Origin: Spongilla lacustris
Lineage: Eukaryota > Porifera > Demospongiae > Spongillida > Spongillidae
Reading direction: 5' to 3'
Length of the DNA stretch: 64,000 nucleotides
NCBI GenBank assembly: GCA_949361645.1
Contig: OX442415.1
Span: 14,752,986-14,816,985 of the forward strand
Positions 21,740 through 33,946 of the stretch are shown in pieces. Numbering within the stretch: position 1 is the first letter of the stretch; each line of letters starts with the position of its first letter. A program made the translations under genes and the position numbers. The notes beneath the pieces are model-generated. The model had not been told where the DNA came from, made no database searches, and worked only from the letters and a program-made list of their open reading frames with translations.

Positions 21740-24280
21740 TTAATCCCCAACTGTGGGGCATTTGATTTGATGAAGGTCAAATCCCATCATTGACCCCCAC
21801 GTTTAGTGAAATAATTCCCTCTACTCATCAGGCAGGGAGAATCGTGTATCTAGGCTCAAATCTTACAACTCTCTCATTATCAGGTATTATATTTGACTAA
21901 TGCTTGATTAAAACTTGTTTTCACTACACATACGTCTATTAACTTAAGTTTGCCAATATTTATCTTGCGAACCCATTATACAAAAGGTACAACAAATTAC
22001 GTTTGCTTGTGAAATGGCAAATTTCAGGCTCTATTTCACTATTATCTCATTCAACTTTCCTTCAATATTATAATAGTTTAAGATATGAGGCACCTCTGTT
22101 ATCGCTGCACGTTTTGCAGGCTGCTTTGAAAATCATTATAGTTTCCTTGTTGTAAGAGTGCGCTAGTTGTTGGCTGTTTATTTCAGCTTTGCATAATAAA
22201 ATTGGTTAGATAATAGATATGGTCTTTATTCCTTTTGGCGAGTCATTCGAGCTGGCTGTGTTCTGGCTGAAAGCTCTTCAATGACAACCAAATCTTTCAC
22301 TGCATTGGTGAGGTGCTTCCACACATTCGTAGTGTTGTCTGCCTGACATGGTGAGTTTGACTTTCCTTTCGTACTTGTTGAACTGATAGCCATATGTGCA
22401 CTCTTCATCTAATGTTTCACACTGTTTTGGTCTGTGATGGGTTTGTTGTCTGATGGGTATTATTTTATTTGTATTTTGAGCATTTCGTTATCGTTTTTTG
22501 CTTCTCTAGCCAATGTGTGCACATTTTCGCTCTTTGTCTTTCTCTGTCCTCCGTACTGACGGACCGTGGGACCTTCTCCACACCACTGTGCCTGGGCAGT
22601 TTTATTATTCTCGCTCAAACCCCACCTTGTGCGGGTAGGGACGTCCCCTCCTCAAGTGGAATATGTGGGCCTCTACTTGAGGCCATCAATGTCTTGGGGG
22701 GAAGGCGAACGGTACTGTAGTACCTCCACCCATAACATTAAGCACCAGTATAGGAAACACCAGTACCAGTAGAGGAAACAGGCAAGTGTAAATACCTGCA
22801 TCCATGCAAGAAGCAATCGAATTAAATTGATATATTTAGTCCATGCTCATTTTGTGTAGGATGTATTTGAAGTGACAGTAGAGTTGCATTGTCCCAGGAC
22901 AGAGAGTGCGACATCACAATAGAAGGTTTGGCCATCCGCTGAGATGGATTGTGAACTGCAAATGAACAGCCGATACCATAGTTGTAGTTCTCCAGCTATG
23001 CTTTATCTTACCTTGCTGGTACATATTCAGTACAAACACAAGTAGCATGAGTATTCTGCAAGGCTGCAGATGGCAAATTTCAGGCTCTATTTCATTATTA
23101 TCTCTTTCAACTTTCCTTCACAGTACTAAAATTTCACTAATGGTATGTTATAATATTTAGTTTTAGATATATGAGAGCACCTTTCTTCATAGTTACTAGT
23201 TGGTAAATATAGATCTATATGGATAGTATGTTTAAAGGTTTTAGAATTAAGTCTGGGTGCGTATTGTTCTGACGATGGAAACGAACAATCTTCGATTGCG
23301 ATCGAGTTGGTGTTACCTTCATTATTAATCACTATGCTCCAGGGAGTCATGGATTTAAATTCTCCATATGTTCTCAGATAGACACCCTCCTCAGAACATG
23401 TTCTGCAACATGAATATTTCCATCAATTGGGGTCTATGGCAAGACTATCTGGGTTATTGAAACTACTGTTGCCATTCCGTTACAGATTCACTTCAGAAAC
23501 AATCATGTTTCCACCCCGTTTCAGTATCCGTTTTCCGTTACAAGTCCATTCCCAATACGACCCCATTTCGACCCGTTTCAATGTCTGTTCCCGTTACAGG
23601 TCCATTCCTGATACAATACTGTTTGGACCCCGTTTTCGATGTCTATTGCCAGTATCATTAAAATCAAAACCACGACTTTTAATAATTAAACCATTACTAG
23701 TTGGTAAATATAGATCTATATGGATAGTATGTTTAAAGGTTTTAGATTTATGCTTGCAATGCAATCAATGATTGTGCTCTTCATTTTAACACATTGCTTT
23801 TAACCCCCCACTCAACACATCAGTTTTTCCTATGTTGCAGGTCACATTCATTTTATCATATTGCACAGCATTTTTGATCTGTATTGCAATAACCTTGTTT
23901 GCATTAGCACTACGTTTCGTTCTTCCAAGTATTGACATACACAGCCATTTCACATTTGATTTTGCAATAGCTGTGAGCCTAAAGTAATGACATCACTGTA
24001 GCACTCTTGCTTTCAGCACCCACCACTCCCTAGTGTGTTTGCAGCATTCCCTCATTGAAGGGCGCTGTTTTTTATGTACCTTCTCACTGGCTTGTGGGTT
24101 CAGTACTGAAAAAACCCTGATTTTATCTCAAAGATTTTCTGTTCTTATTTAAAACGTTTCTCTTTCTATGCATAAGATCCATTTTGAGAGTACACGCTCA
24201 AAGAAATTTCACTTAAAGGATGGAATAAATAAATATGGTCTGGGTCCTGTCAACCAGAGTATATATATAGTGAAGCGTAA
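21740..24280. other. Unassigned DNA in the giant pseudogene intron
   Basis: Homology with the intact copy stops near 21740. Direct repeats are visible: about 22013-22070 resembles 23069-23123, and a 50-base TTGGTAAATATAGATCTATA... block at about 23196-23250 recurs at 23696-23750. 23450-23650 is a degenerate tandem repeat rich in CCGTTACAGGTCCATTCC-like units. No gene recognised. Confidence 0.6.
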
Positions 24281-24324
24281 TGCCACTGTATGGTGGCCAG
24301 GAAAAGACTCTGCATGAAGCCCCA

Positions 24325-24460
24325 ACTTTGTGGTCGTACACAATTGAAGGATGCTAACCACGTGACAACAGCTGGTGGTATTTATATTTATACATGTACA
24401 TGTACAAATGCAGCCAAAAGCCTTAAGCCAATGCTAAGAAGAGGATACAGCTTTAGCTAC
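24325..24460 (+). repeat. Interspersed repeat family B, copy 1
   Basis: Contains ACACAATTGAAGGATGCTAA, CCACGTGACAACAGCTGGTG and CATGTACATGTACAAATGCA. Other copies lie at 30464-30905 (partly tandem) and 40545-40770. Confidence 0.85.
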
Positions 24461-24744
24461 AGAAAACTTGTGGCATGAACTTAAAGAGTATTAGAGATGA
24501 GAAGTGAAACCTAAATTTCACGCGGATATATGGTTCCTTATAAGCAGTGTGAAGTAGGCTGTATATGCTATACCACACGTTGTCAGAATATCGTATAAGT
24601 TCATGCATGCGTGCCGCGCAGTTCTCATCGACGCTGATAACGATTCGGATACATGTAAGCGAATTGACGGCGCCAAAATAGAAAAAACTTTATACATGAT
24701 GAATTCTACCAATGACCAACTTCCCGGTAAGACAATCTGGTAAT

Positions 24745-25040
24745 TAACAGTATGCACAGCTATCAGCCGAGGCTCCACCTTATTCAGGCTGCTGATGTCA
24801 GCAATTGCTTCAATGCTCACTAAAATTCCAACTGAAATAAGGAGCAGATGCATTTTTAGAGGCAGCAAGTTCACCACAGAAATGGAGGAGCAGAGGGCCA
24901 CAAGGTTAAAAACAAATGGAGCAGGTATGAGGAGAGGGAGGTGTGGTAGGAAGAAGGCCTGCTTCTAGTTAGTCTCCAGAAACAAAAAAGGAGAAACATT
25001 CAATACTCTCCTGCAGATTTTGTGTTGGGTTTGGTGGAAG
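24745..25040. repeat. Interspersed repeat family A, copy 1
   Basis: Contains AGCTATCAGCCGAGGCTCCA through GCAAGTTCACCACAGAAATG to CTAGTTAGTCTCCAGAAAC. Further copies are at about 26284-26500 plus 28090-28190 (split by an insertion) and 38368-38700. Minus-strand frames in all three share LLPLKMHLLLISVGILVSIE, which may be a relic of a coding region. Confidence 0.88.
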
Positions 25041-26500
25041 TTGTAGTTTTAATTAATGGAAATTTGCACTTTTGTAGTACGCACATTTTACGTTGCTAAA
25101 TATAGGACTTGCGTATCTAGATGAAGGTAGTTTGTGTTTGTGTTAATGGCATGAGGGGGAGAGAAGGATTGATCACCGAGTGGGAAACAGCCCAAGAGCA
25201 AGCCCACCAAAAGCTCAAACTACCAATGACACGGAAACAAACCCATGTGTGAGAGATAAGTGAGTATAATAATTCTACACACCAATCGACCTGAGCTCAA
25301 TTTATTAATGGCGGAACATTATATCACTTGTTCACTCCCCAATCACAACGGATGACTGTACCCCAACCTAACCTCTAATCACAATGGATCCACCACCTGA
25401 TGACCGAAGGCGGACGGCCACTCCTACCTCTCCCAGCAGCAGACATCACCCCCACCTGATGCCCGAAGGCAGAAAGCCCTACCTCTACTACTTCTCATGC
25501 AGTTAGTATGCTGCCACACACCAACTTGGCAGGGAGGGGAAGTGGCCACCGGTGAGTCAGACGAGGAGGTCCACCAGAATGCTGAGAGGAGTGAGCGGTT
25601 GCTGCAGGCTGCCAGCTATTGCCAAAGACGTCCAGTACCTTGTTATTACTACCAGCAAGCTTAAATGCTGCAAAGAGAGAGCTGAAGCGTGCATACAGCA
25701 ACATATGCCTTTGTCCCACTAGAGGTGCCTTACCATGGACCGTGGGTAACAACCAGTATGCGGGGGCGATGGGCATACAATGCCATTGGGATCTCCACAT
25801 CTCTCATGTGAAGGTTCGTGTTTGGGGTGCTATCAGCAACTAAGGATACTTATGAACATGGCTTGGACTGAGGGATAAATAAATGCTGGAAGACCATTAC
25901 TCCCCTTGTTAGTGCCACTATATTGAAAAGAACTGGTGGAAAACACCCACTGAATCACCAGACCTAAACCCTACAGAAAACTTGCGACATGAACCGAAAG
26001 AGTATTAGAGATGAGAAGTGAAACCTAAATTTCACGCGTACCTGCTGCAGATATATGGTTCCTTATAAGCAATGTGAAGTAGGCTGTACATGTATATGCT
26101 ACTTGTCAATATATACCACACGTTGTCAGAATATCATATAAGTGCATGCGTGCGGCGCAGTTCTCATTGATGCTAATAACGATTCGGATAGCGAATCGGC
26201 GGCGCCAAAATAGAAGAAATGTTATAGATTATGAATTTTACCAATGACCAACTTCCCGGGAAGACAATCTGTTTTCTGCAGCTGGTAATTACAGTATGCA
26301 CAGCTATCAGCCGAGGCTCCACCTTATTCAGGCTGCTGATGTCAGCAATTGCTTCAATGCTCACTAAAATTCCAACTGAAGTAAGGAGCAGATGCATTTT
26401 TAGAGGCAGCAAGTTCACCACAGAAATGGAGAAGCAGAGGGCCACAAAATGGAGCAGGTATGAGGAGAGGGAGGTGTGGTAGGAAGAAGGCCTGCTACTA

Positions 26501-28087
26501 CAGTGGAAACCATCACACTTGGAACAATAATTTTTTTGTACTATTATTGACAACACTTGAATTTATTTCAATAACAATTAGCTCAAATGCAAATCTGACA
26601 ACGTAGGTATAGTGTACAACTATTTGTCAATATATATTTAAAGTTAAAAAGCATCATGTGACTATTTACTTTTGTTATTAAATCTTGTTGTGACCCAAGT
26701 ACAAAAAAAATTGTAAGCTGAATTCCTCCTCCTGTAGGCAATAGATCTTAGCCAAATTTGCAATATATCTAGAAAACAAGCATCACCAACCTTTGGCCGC
26801 GTCCGTTTTAAAGTCCGGTAAATAGTTACAGTTTTATCGAGCTGGATGTGCGTTTTTAGCTCATAAAAGCTTAGGGATGCTATTTCGTAGTACGATTTCA
26901 CTGAACGGATATATTTCGTCTCCGACTCGTCACATGTTAGATCTATCGCAAAAGCATACTTCAGAGGCGATGGACCCTCCTTTGCCGTTAGAAAAGTGCT
27001 ATCAAAGACGAGTACCTGAAAACTTCCGCCATTTCCCTATGAATTGCATTTGAAACGTCATTATAGCGTCATTTTTCGTATGAATATACTTTTCATGTGA
27101 CGTCTTCGGTATTTGTTTATCCAGTGGGTGCAAGCATAGATATGGTGCAAGTGCTGCCAATGGAGATTGCAAAAAGCCACTCACGACGAACGGCTAGTAA
27201 ATCAGCAGCATCAATATGGGCAGGCCTAGAAATGGCAAAGAGCAAGAGGCAACGCCAAAAGCTGGAGACGAAAAGCGGTGGAATTAGTAATATAAGCGGT
27301 CTGGTCCTGTCTCACTCTGCATGGTAGGCCTACTGGTACGCGGGACCGCTTATTCCACCGCTTTTCGTTTCCAGCATTGGAGTTGCCTCTTGCTTATTGC
27401 CGTTTCTAGAGGCCTGCCCAGATTGATGCTGCTGCTTTTACTAGCCGTTTGTGGCCCACAGGTACTGGATAAACAAAGACCGAAAACGTCACATGAAAAA
27501 TATATTCATACGAAAAATGACGCTATAATGACGTTTCAAATGTAATTCATAGGGAAATGGCGGAAGTTTTCAGGTACTCGTCTTTGATAGCACTTTTTTA
27601 ATGGAAAAGGAGGGTCTATTGCCTCTGAAGTACGCTTTTGGGATAGATCTAACATGTGACGAGTCGGAGAAGAAATATATCCGTTCAGTGAGAGCGTACT
27701 ACGAAATAGCATCCCTAAGCTTTTACGAGCTAAAAACGCACATCCAGCTCGATAAAACTGTAACTATTTACCAGACTTAAAAACGGACGCGGCCAAAGGT
27801 TGGTGATGTTTGTTCTCTAGATATATTGCAAATTTGGCTAAGATCTATTGCCTACAGGAGGAGGAATTCAGCTTACAATTTTTTTGGTACTGGGGTCACA
27901 ACAAGATTTAATAACAAAAGTAAATAGTCACGTGATGCTTTTTAACTTTCAGTATGTATTGAAAAACAGTTGTACACTATACCTACATTGTCAGATTTGC
28001 ATTTGAGCTAATTGTTATTGAAATAAATTCAAATGTTGTCAATAAAGTACCAAAAAATTATTGTTCCAAGTGTGATGGTTTCCACTG
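26501..28087. mobile_element. 1587-bp giant foldback element with CAGTG ends and TA duplication
   Basis: Arms of about 780 bp are inverted copies (26501 to about 27310 and about 27340-28087). It begins CAGTGGAAACCATCACACTT, ends with the complement, and is flanked by TA (26499-26500 and 28088-28089). It interrupts a copy of repeat family A. In the other two copies the site reads GCCTGCTTCTAGTTAGTCTC without interruption, giving a direct empty site. CAGTG ends and a TA target fit the Tc1/mariner superfamily. No transposase is visible, so it is non-autonomous. Confidence 0.93.
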
Positions 28088-28534
28088 TAGTTAGTCTCCA
28101 GAAACGAAAAAGGAGAAACATTCAATACTTCCTGCAGATATTGTGTTGGGTTTGGTGAAAGTTGTAGTTTTAATTAATGGGAACCCAAAATACCAAGCAC
28201 CTTACCATGGTCCTTACATATACAGTGTAACAACCACATACATAATAAAGAGGAACTTGTGGATAAATGTTAGAACTGAAGGACCTCAAAAGACCGCAGC
28301 CCTACAAGAGGGGTCGCAGTTAAGGATTCGTGGTCTTCTGGAAACCCCACACCTCAACACAATCAACAAGCCCCTCTGTCTCTAACATCAGTACTTGTCT
28401 TCAAGTTCAGAAAAGAACAAGGAAGAACAAAGAGCAAAGCAGATAGAAGACCACACCAAATTCTAAATTTAGTTTGATTGGCTTAAATAGTAGACCGTGG
28501 CAGTATGTTAACTAGTATGATATGAGGAACATAC

Positions 28535-29071
28535 ATGCATGCATGCAGTATTAATCATGACTGTCAATTCGCTATTAGATGCTTGTACGTAAAGACCGTA
28601 TGCTACCCCTCGAGGAAGGGTGTGGCTAAACCACTCCATCCCCAAACTCACACTGAACCTAACCTAATCGCTAATCCAAGAGGTACAGGTATAAGAGAGG
28701 AAGGGATAGCTAATTCCAAGACCTGCAAACTCACCCTAACTAAAACGGACCCTAAGCTAATCTCTAATCCGAAAGAACAGAGAGAAACTATAGGGCACAC
28801 TCCAGTTTTAGTGCTTCCGCATAATGACAATATACGGGAAATGCTTAAACAGCTCTGGAAAGAGAATGTAGATAGCCAGGCAAAACTGTTACCTACAGTT
28901 CCACGGATAGCCATTAGCCGTAACAAGTGCCTATCGGAATATATCTCAAAGGCTATTACACCATACAAGTCCCACCCTTACCAGGAAGAGCAATTTATGC
29001 TCTGGGAGCATATAGCCTTAGACCGAGATTATCCCAACAAGATTGGTAAAGCACAGGCACATAACCTGTGA
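28535..29071 (+). CDS. Open frame, possible retroelement remnant
   Basis: 178 residues from the first ATG. The C-terminal half (IREMLKQLWKENVDSQAKLL, then VPRIAISRNKCLSEYISKAI) faintly recalls the 'xxRxNKNLxDxLVRA' stretch between reverse transcriptase and endonuclease in Penelope-like and LINE proteins. The first 60 bases belong to dispersed repeat family C (also 29982 and 39800). The function is not established. Confidence 0.25.
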   Translation: MHACSINHDCQFAIRCLYVKTVCYPSRKGVAKPLHPQTHTEPNLIANPRGTGIREEGIANSKTCKLTLTKTDPKLISNPKEQRETIGHTPVLVLPHNDNIREMLKQLWKENVDSQAKLLPTVPRIAISRNKCLSEYISKAITPYKSHPYQEEQFMLWEHIALDRDYPNKIGKAQAHNL

Positions 29072-29717
29072 TACACAAGAAAAGTAAACTAGTCCATACA
29101 CCCACAAAAACCTACTGGGGAAGAGGTTTTTAATAATACCCATGAGTTAATTCCATAAGTGATGTAATGCGGAATCGTGCTAATTGATACCGTAATTGAG
29201 GTGACAAGGCGTGGTGCTATGGCGCGGGTGGGAAACAAAAAATCGTATAAAAACCACCCGAACTCACTGATGGCTCACTTTTGATCTCAAGTTCTCCTCT
29301 CTTGTGGCGGAAACTTTTGATTGGAATTTTGCCAACTGGCTCGGTTGTTGAAAAAGCAATTTACCGAATCTGGTAAGCGATCTCCGTGAGGCGCGTGCCC
29401 AGGAAATCATTGCTTCGTGTTGAAGAGTGGGTGTGGTTTGATCGATTGACAGACCTGCCTCTTGGATAGAATATTCATAGGATAAAATCCCGCAATACTG
29501 TAGGGGTATCCGCCTTATTTCTTCCTGACTGACCCAATCCGAATTGAATCTGAGGTGGTTTTTCTTTTACTCGTTAGAGTATAAAGAAAGCTTAACCATT
29601 CCCCTGAAGTTCGAGAGGTCATTTGATCTCCGTGAAACGCGTTGGGTTTGGGTGAAGTAGGGTTCCCACTCACCCTGTAATTGAGTTTTGCTCTCTTATA
29701 TCTGCTCATGCAGAAAG

Positions 29718-29897
29718 AATGGTTGAACAACAGGTCCAACAGCGAAAGAAGAAGTCGCCACCTGTTGCAAATCTGGACTATGGTAGAGAGATGGTTGAAA
29801 GTGACTTGACTTTCAATCCAACTATTTCTTTCTCAGATGATGACTGGAGAGAGATAGACGCAGCTGCAGTCCAGAGAGAAAGAGACTGTACAGCCTA
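29718..29897 (+). CDS. Small open frame, 59 residues
   Basis: ATG at 29718 opens MVEQQVQQRKKKSPP and then an acidic TISFSDDDWREIDAA, ending TAA. It lies about 450 bases after a CGTATAAAAACCACC TATA-like segment (29253-29267), an arrangement resembling the start of a retroelement. Not recognised. Confidence 0.25.
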
Positions 29898-29981
29898 AAA
29901 CTGCTACATCAAGCTCACTCTCTCTGAACATAACCCCAGTTGTCCCTAAAAAAAACAAATGCTAAAGACAACAACCAACAT

Positions 29982-30210
29982 ACATGCATGCATGCAGTAT
30001 TAATCATGACTGTCAATTCGCTATTAGATGCTTGTACGTAAAGACCGTCTATTCTTAAAGGTATCAATATCCGGTATTCAAATCGGCACTTTATAAATTG
30101 CATTGCATGCGTAAGTCATTCAATCCAAGACCATGAGTTCGGAAGGTGTCGAAGAAGTTGGCAGCTGGTTGCGACGTAATGACTGTTCCAAATTCAAGTC
30201 GGTGTTCAGA
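29982..30210 (+). repeat. Interspersed repeat family C
   Basis: Shares CATGACTGTCAATTCGCTAT...GATGCTTGTACGTAAAGACC and CAAGACCATGAGTTCGGAAG with 28535-28600 (short copy) and about 39795-40010. The 30133 and 39927 copies both hold an ATG frame starting MSSEG. Confidence 0.8.
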
Positions 30211-30463
30211 GGTAAATATTTCCACTTATGTATCATATAGAATATTCTATAATGGACAATTGTCACCCCTGAAACAGGACGGCCATTTCGACAAACAGGG
30301 GTCCTTGATGGTGGCTCAGAAAGATTTGTTATAACTGTTTCCAGATTTTACCATAAAATAATAGCAGCAGAAGATGAGGAAGGATTTGGAGGTGAGCGCA
30401 GTTCACAGCAGGGTTACAGGTTATTAAAATAAAACAAAATAAAAAGAACGGAACAAGCTAAGT

Positions 30464-30905
30464 TTCCAGAATGAACAATGGAACTGCCTCTGGCTCAGGT
30501 GAGTGATGGTATTAGGATGGCTGCCCTTACCTCATCTTCTTCCTGCACGATGCAGTCCAGGATCCTTGGGATGTTGCAGTCACTTGGTGGTCGCACACAA
30601 TTGAAGGATGCTAACCACATGACAACAGCTGAGTTTCCAGAATGAACAATGGAACTGCCTCTGGCTCAGGTGAGTGATGGTATTAGGATGGCTGCCCTTA
30701 CCTCATCTTCTTCCTGCACGATGCAGTCCAGGATCCTTGGGATGTTGCAGTCACTTGGTGGTCGCACACAATTGAAGGATGCTAACCACGTGACAACAGC
30801 TGGTGGTATTTATATTTATACATGTACATGTACAAATGCAGCCAAAAGCCTTACAGCCAATACTAAGAAGAGGATACAACTGTAGGAACATCTGTAGTCT
30901 GTACA
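30464..30905 (+). repeat. Repeat family B with a 169-bp head-to-tail duplication
   Basis: The block from GAGTTTCCAGAATGAACAAT to TGACAACAGCTG occurs twice in tandem (about 30464-30632 and 30633-30800), nearly identical, then continues into the family B tail. This implies a recent local duplication. Confidence 0.9.
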
Positions 30906-31195
30906 TATTGTACCCCAACCTAACCTCTAATCACAATGCCCCACCCTAATCCCTAATAATAATATATACATGTAGCTTGCGCTTTCATTGTCATCAGCCG
31001 ATGATGAAATATAAACCTGCTTATTAACTTCTGATCTACCCCCTCATTGTCTTGGTTACGTACAATACAGGAAGAAGCAAACGCGTACAGATTGTCAAAA
31101 CAGTATTTAAACAACAATGCGCATGCATTAAGAAGTATATCTGTAGTAGCTATGGCTGAATTAAGTGCCAACGATTTAGAAGACAGTATTGTTTC

Positions 31196-32290
31196 ATTCC
31201 TACCTCCCTTTACACACCTTCCCTCATCCCTCTACACACCTTCCCTCCTCCCTCTACACACCTTCCCTCCTCCTCTACACACCTTCCCTCTATCTACACA
31301 CCTTCCCTCCTCTATCTACACACCTTCCCTCCTCTATCTACACACCTCCCCTCCTCCCTCTACACACCTTCCCTCCTCCCTCTACACACCTTCCCCTCCC
31401 TTTACACACATTCCCTACTCCCTCTACACACCTCCCCTCCTCCCTCTACACACCTTCCCTCCTACCTCTACACACCTTCCCTCCTGTCTACACACCTTCC
31501 CTCCTTATCTACACACCTTCCCTCCTCCCTCTACACACCTTCCCCTCCCTTTACACACATTCCCTACTCCCTCTACACACCTCCCCTCCTCCCTCTACAC
31601 CCCTTCCCTCCTACCTCTACACACCTTCCCTCCTGTCTACACACCTTCCCTCCTTATCTACACACCTTCCCTCCTCTATCCACACATCTTCCCTCCTCCC
31701 TCTACACACCTTCCCTCCTACCTCTACACACCTTCCCTACTCCCTCTACACACCTTCCCTCCTCCCTCTACACACCTTCCCTACTCCCTCTACACACCTT
31801 CCCTCCTCCCTCTACACACCTTCCCTCCTCCCTCTACACACCTTCCCTCCTCCCTCTACACACCTTCCCCTCCCTCTACACACCTTCCCTCCTACCTCTA
31901 CACACCTCCCCTCCTCCCTCCACACACCTCCCCTCCTCCCTCCCCACACACATGTACACCCTCCCTCTACACACCTGCATCTACACACCCTCCCTCTACA
32001 CACCTGCATCTACACACCCTACCTCTACACACCTGCATCTACACACCCTCCCTCTACACACCTGCATCTACACACCCTCCCTCTACACACCTGCATCTAC
32101 ACACCCTCCCTCTACACACCTGCATCTACACACCCTCCCTCTACACACCCTCCATCTACACACCTGCATCTACACACCCTCCATCTACACACCTGCATCT
32201 ACATACCCTCTCTCGACACACCTCCCCCCTCCCTCTACACACCTTCCCCCTGCACACCTCCCCCCCTCCCTCTACACACCTTCCCTCTCC
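31196..32290. repeat. 22-bp minisatellite in the pseudogene intron after exon 6
   Basis: Units such as CCTCCCTCTACACACCTTCC with length variants, about 1.1 kb in all. The 400-residue open frames across it are artefacts of a stop-free repeat. It corresponds in position to the 21-bp array at 52310-54340 in the intact copy. Confidence 0.95.
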
Positions 32291-33554
32291 TTTCCCTATG
32301 TCCAATGCTCACACTTAGTCACTGTGCAGTCCTTAGATCCAGAGTAGACATACTTTTCATCTGGCGTTATGGCAACGCAAGTCAGTAGGAGCTGATGTCC
32401 TTTGAAGAAGCGTATGGCAGAAGGATCAGGAGGAACATACTGTAAAGAGAAACACGGATTGGAGGGAAGAGTCACCATGGAGATGTTAGGAACATACTGT
32501 AAAGAGAAACACAGATTGAAAGGAAGAGTTACCATGGAGATGTTATAGATATAAAGCCACTCATTTGATCAGCACCTTCTACAGATGTCAATCACAATGC
32601 ACTGCAATTTTGAGACTACGTCTAGTCAACTTATACAGGAACTACAAAAAAAAATAATACACTGGATATAACAACACACAAGGCAACAGCTAGCAGACCA
32701 GGACATTTATGCTGTTTTAAGGTTATACCAATGATCACTTATTAAGGAGTGCCAATAGTACCAATGACATCATGTGACCTTAGCATTGGACATTTCTGCA
32801 CCAATATCTGCATAAAAATACACTCCAGAACAGCCCACGAATACTCCGGTCACCTTCATGCAGCTGGTACGTCATTTGGGCGGGCTAAGGCTTACCAGAT
32901 GGGCGACCTTCTTCTGCAGCCGGCCGCTATGTTCCAGCTGCACAAGACACAAGGCGAGCCGTAAAGCGTGTACACATACACCACCCATGCGAAGAGCGCC
33001 ACCTACCAAGTCTTCTTTAAGCCTCTCTTCAATCGTGTCGCGATCGGCACCATCATCATCGTCCTTTGTGTCTGGTTATTAGGTGAGTGGGTGGGTGAGG
33101 GGAGGATGGATAAGTTGTCTTGAGCATTAAGCGTCAAACCTGATTCTTCAAGGCGCGCGAGGTACTCTTTAGCTAGCCGCAGCCTCTTCCCCGCCGCGGT
33201 CTCCTCCACCTCGGGGGCTTTGTCCTCTTCCGCGCGCACCTTCTGTCTCTTCTTCGTAGGACTTATAAAGGACCACATATGGGAACACGACCTCGCCACC
33301 CATATCGGATTACAAGTCTACCTTTCGACGTCGGAGTCGCTCAGAATCTCTTCTGACAGGGTCGAAACTTTCTTGGCGTTCGAAGGTGTCGCTTGCGGCT
33401 TTTTACCACCTTTCGGCTTGGCCTTGTAGGAATATCGATTAGTTTATTAGAACGAGAGGGGCAACAAACAAATAAACAACTTACTGTGCGAGCTAGCGGT
33501 CCATTATGCTCCTGAGCGGCTGCCTTAGCTCGGTAGAAAGAAACGTCGAGACAT

Positions 33555-33830
33555 ATGTAATAATTAAAATTGCGTGATACCGCACGTGGTTTACACACAT
33601 GCAGTGTTGAATACTTACCTTTGGTTGTTTTTAGTCTGGGGACCGGTTTGATTAGCGTGGGGGGGGGGGGGACACAATTGGGCGTGGCCACGCCCAATTA
33701 GGGAGGACATATCACATATGTCCCCGGGTGCAGATTATTACGAACGTTAATTATCGCGTAATCGCCGGTGAGTCTTGATTGAGAAACATCCGCAAGCAAA
33801 CTATTATATGCAGCTTCCTCGTCCACTAAA
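33555..33830. other. Junction between the two RRP9 duplication units
   Basis: Left of about 33640 matches the RRP9 5' flank (including CACGTGG near 33584 versus 55634). Right of about 33828 matches the RRP9 3' flank (CCTCGTCCACTAAAGG, also at 16740). Between them lie a poly-G run and a short inverted repeat (AATTGGGCGTGGCCACGCCC). This is the duplication breakpoint. Confidence 0.8.
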
Positions 33831-33946
33831 GGTTGATAGCTGTTGTGTAGACAACTTCCTGTGCAGCCCATTTAGTATGAATCACATATACATGAATCAC
33901 AATTACATGAATCAGAATGATTTAAAATAATAAAACGGACACTCAA

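Larger units (their letters stand above)
16828..33554 (-). pseudogene. RRP9: RRP9 pseudogene, downstream tandem copy
   Basis: This aligns exon for exon with the intact copy upstream. Present are exon 1 (33554 to about 33490), exons 2-6 (within 33450-32300), then exons 8-14 (21600-16828). Lesions seen directly: ATG followed by an in-frame TAA after nine codons in exon 1, and a second stop; exon 7 not found in the 10.7-kb intron; a one-base deletion in exon 8 (near 21546); a one-base deletion in exon 9 (near 21329); exon 10 truncated before the ESQLVFNGH segment with loss of the normal donor; and a 17-base deletion in exon 12 (near 19556). Exons 2-6, 11, 13 and 14 remain readable. The last exon still reads GVVNSLSFSQSGGYLVAAV. 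It cannot code a full WD40 propeller. Transcription from the retained promoter is possible. Confidence 0.93.

Noticed and set aside
27002..27545. Two frames with shared peptide KTSHEKYIHTKNDAIMTFQM
   Set aside because: They are the two arms of the foldback element read on opposite strands, not a gene pair.
31047..32388. Frames of 399-423 residues rich in Pro, Thr, Leu and His
   Set aside because: They are translations of the 22-bp CCTCCCTCTACACACC minisatellite.
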